Shown here: one piece after another, positions 62,416 through 62,424 of the stretch
How the letters are laid out: each line of letters opens with the position of its first letter
Position numbering within the stretch: position 1 is the first letter of the stretch
Source of the DNA: Paraburkholderia phosphatilytica
Lineage (GTDB): Bacteria > Pseudomonadota > Gammaproteobacteria > Burkholderiales > Burkholderiaceae
Length of the DNA: 62,424 nucleotides
Assembly (NCBI RefSeq): GCF_003443895.1
Contig: NZ_QQOA01000042.1
Coordinates: forward strand, 1-62,424
Direction of reading: 5' to 3'
Program-made: the position numbers and the translations under genes
Notes under the pieces: generated by a model
The model's database searches: none
Told to the model about the DNA's origin: nothing
What the model saw: the letters and a program-made list of their open reading frames with translations, nothing else

Positions 62416-62424
62416 ATGGCCAAA
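62416..62424 (+). CDS. Start of a gene continuing past the window
   Basis: ATG GCC AAA (M-A-K) preceded by AAAGGGAC, a good ribosome site. Only three codons are visible, so the product is unknown. Confidence 0.4.

Noticed and set aside
1..62424. tRNA, rRNA or insertion sequence
   Set aside because: I saw no cloverleaf-like CCA-ended sequence, rRNA segment or transposase with terminal repeats, but I could not run a covariance or IS search.

Overview
The window looks like the replication-origin neighbourhood of a secondary chromosome (chromosome 2 / chromid) of a Burkholderia sensu lato species (Burkholderia, Paraburkholderia or Caballeronia). Reasons: high GC content; a parA-parB operon with three copies of the palindrome TTTATGCGCATAAA, which as I recall is the parS type of Burkholderia chromosome 2; a plasmid-type Rep_3 initiator beside about 20 directly repeated iterons; a KfrA-like protein; and kbl-tdh close to the origin, an arrangement I remember from Burkholderia chromosome 2. 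I could not run any search, so family names come from motif and sequence recognition.

Layout. 0.2-6 kb: a frameshifted two-partner-secretion transporter, a LysE exporter, and a PotD-like binding protein translationally coupled to a membrane diguanylate cyclase. 6.3-19.6 kb: mixed housekeeping and stress genes (J-domain protein, IclR and Crp/Fnr regulators, a rubrerythrin / Fe-S protein / DUF3501 operon, a secreted nuclease, an ECF sigma factor with a YciI-like partner, RarD-like transporter, EgtD-like methyltransferase, acylphosphatase). 20-36.4 kb: a nearly complete hopanoid locus: hpnA; hpnC-hpnB; ispH-hpnH; hpnM divergent from hpnN-mlaA; and the tightly overlapping operon hpnD-hpnE-hpnF-hpnG. 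These make squalene from two farnesyl-PP (HpnD, C, E), cyclise it (HpnF), add and process the adenosyl-derived side chain (HpnH, HpnG), and move lipid between membranes (HpnN, HpnM, MlaA-like). 36.6-47.2 kb: a CheY-CheC-diguanylate cyclase operon, a hybrid histidine kinase, an ECF sigma / anti-sigma pair, a GntP permease, ArsC and small proteins, including a 45-residue secreted peptide.

47.2-56.1 kb is the replication/partition core: parS, parA, parB, a shared bidirectional terminator, repA, a 1.6 kb iteron field ending in five repeats phased every 22 bp next to an AT-rich segment, a KfrA-like protein with a C-terminal zinc ribbon, a tyrosine-recombinase-fold protein lacking its catalytic residues, and a small unknown gene with a near-ideal LexA box. 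Extra iterons lie outside the main array, upstream of these accessory genes. 56.1-62.1 kb: threonine catabolism (XRE-cupin regulator, kbl, tdh), YceI protein, TetR/DUF1348 operon with a palindromic operator, and a barrel-like exported protein. The last 300 bases carry a second, different repeat pair and AT-rich DNA before a gene that starts at the window end; this resembles a second origin-like element.

Most interesting signals: iterons dispersed over about 10 kb, the catalytically dead recombinase, the SOS-controlled gene at the origin, the PotD-cyclase pair, and the repeat pair at the right edge.
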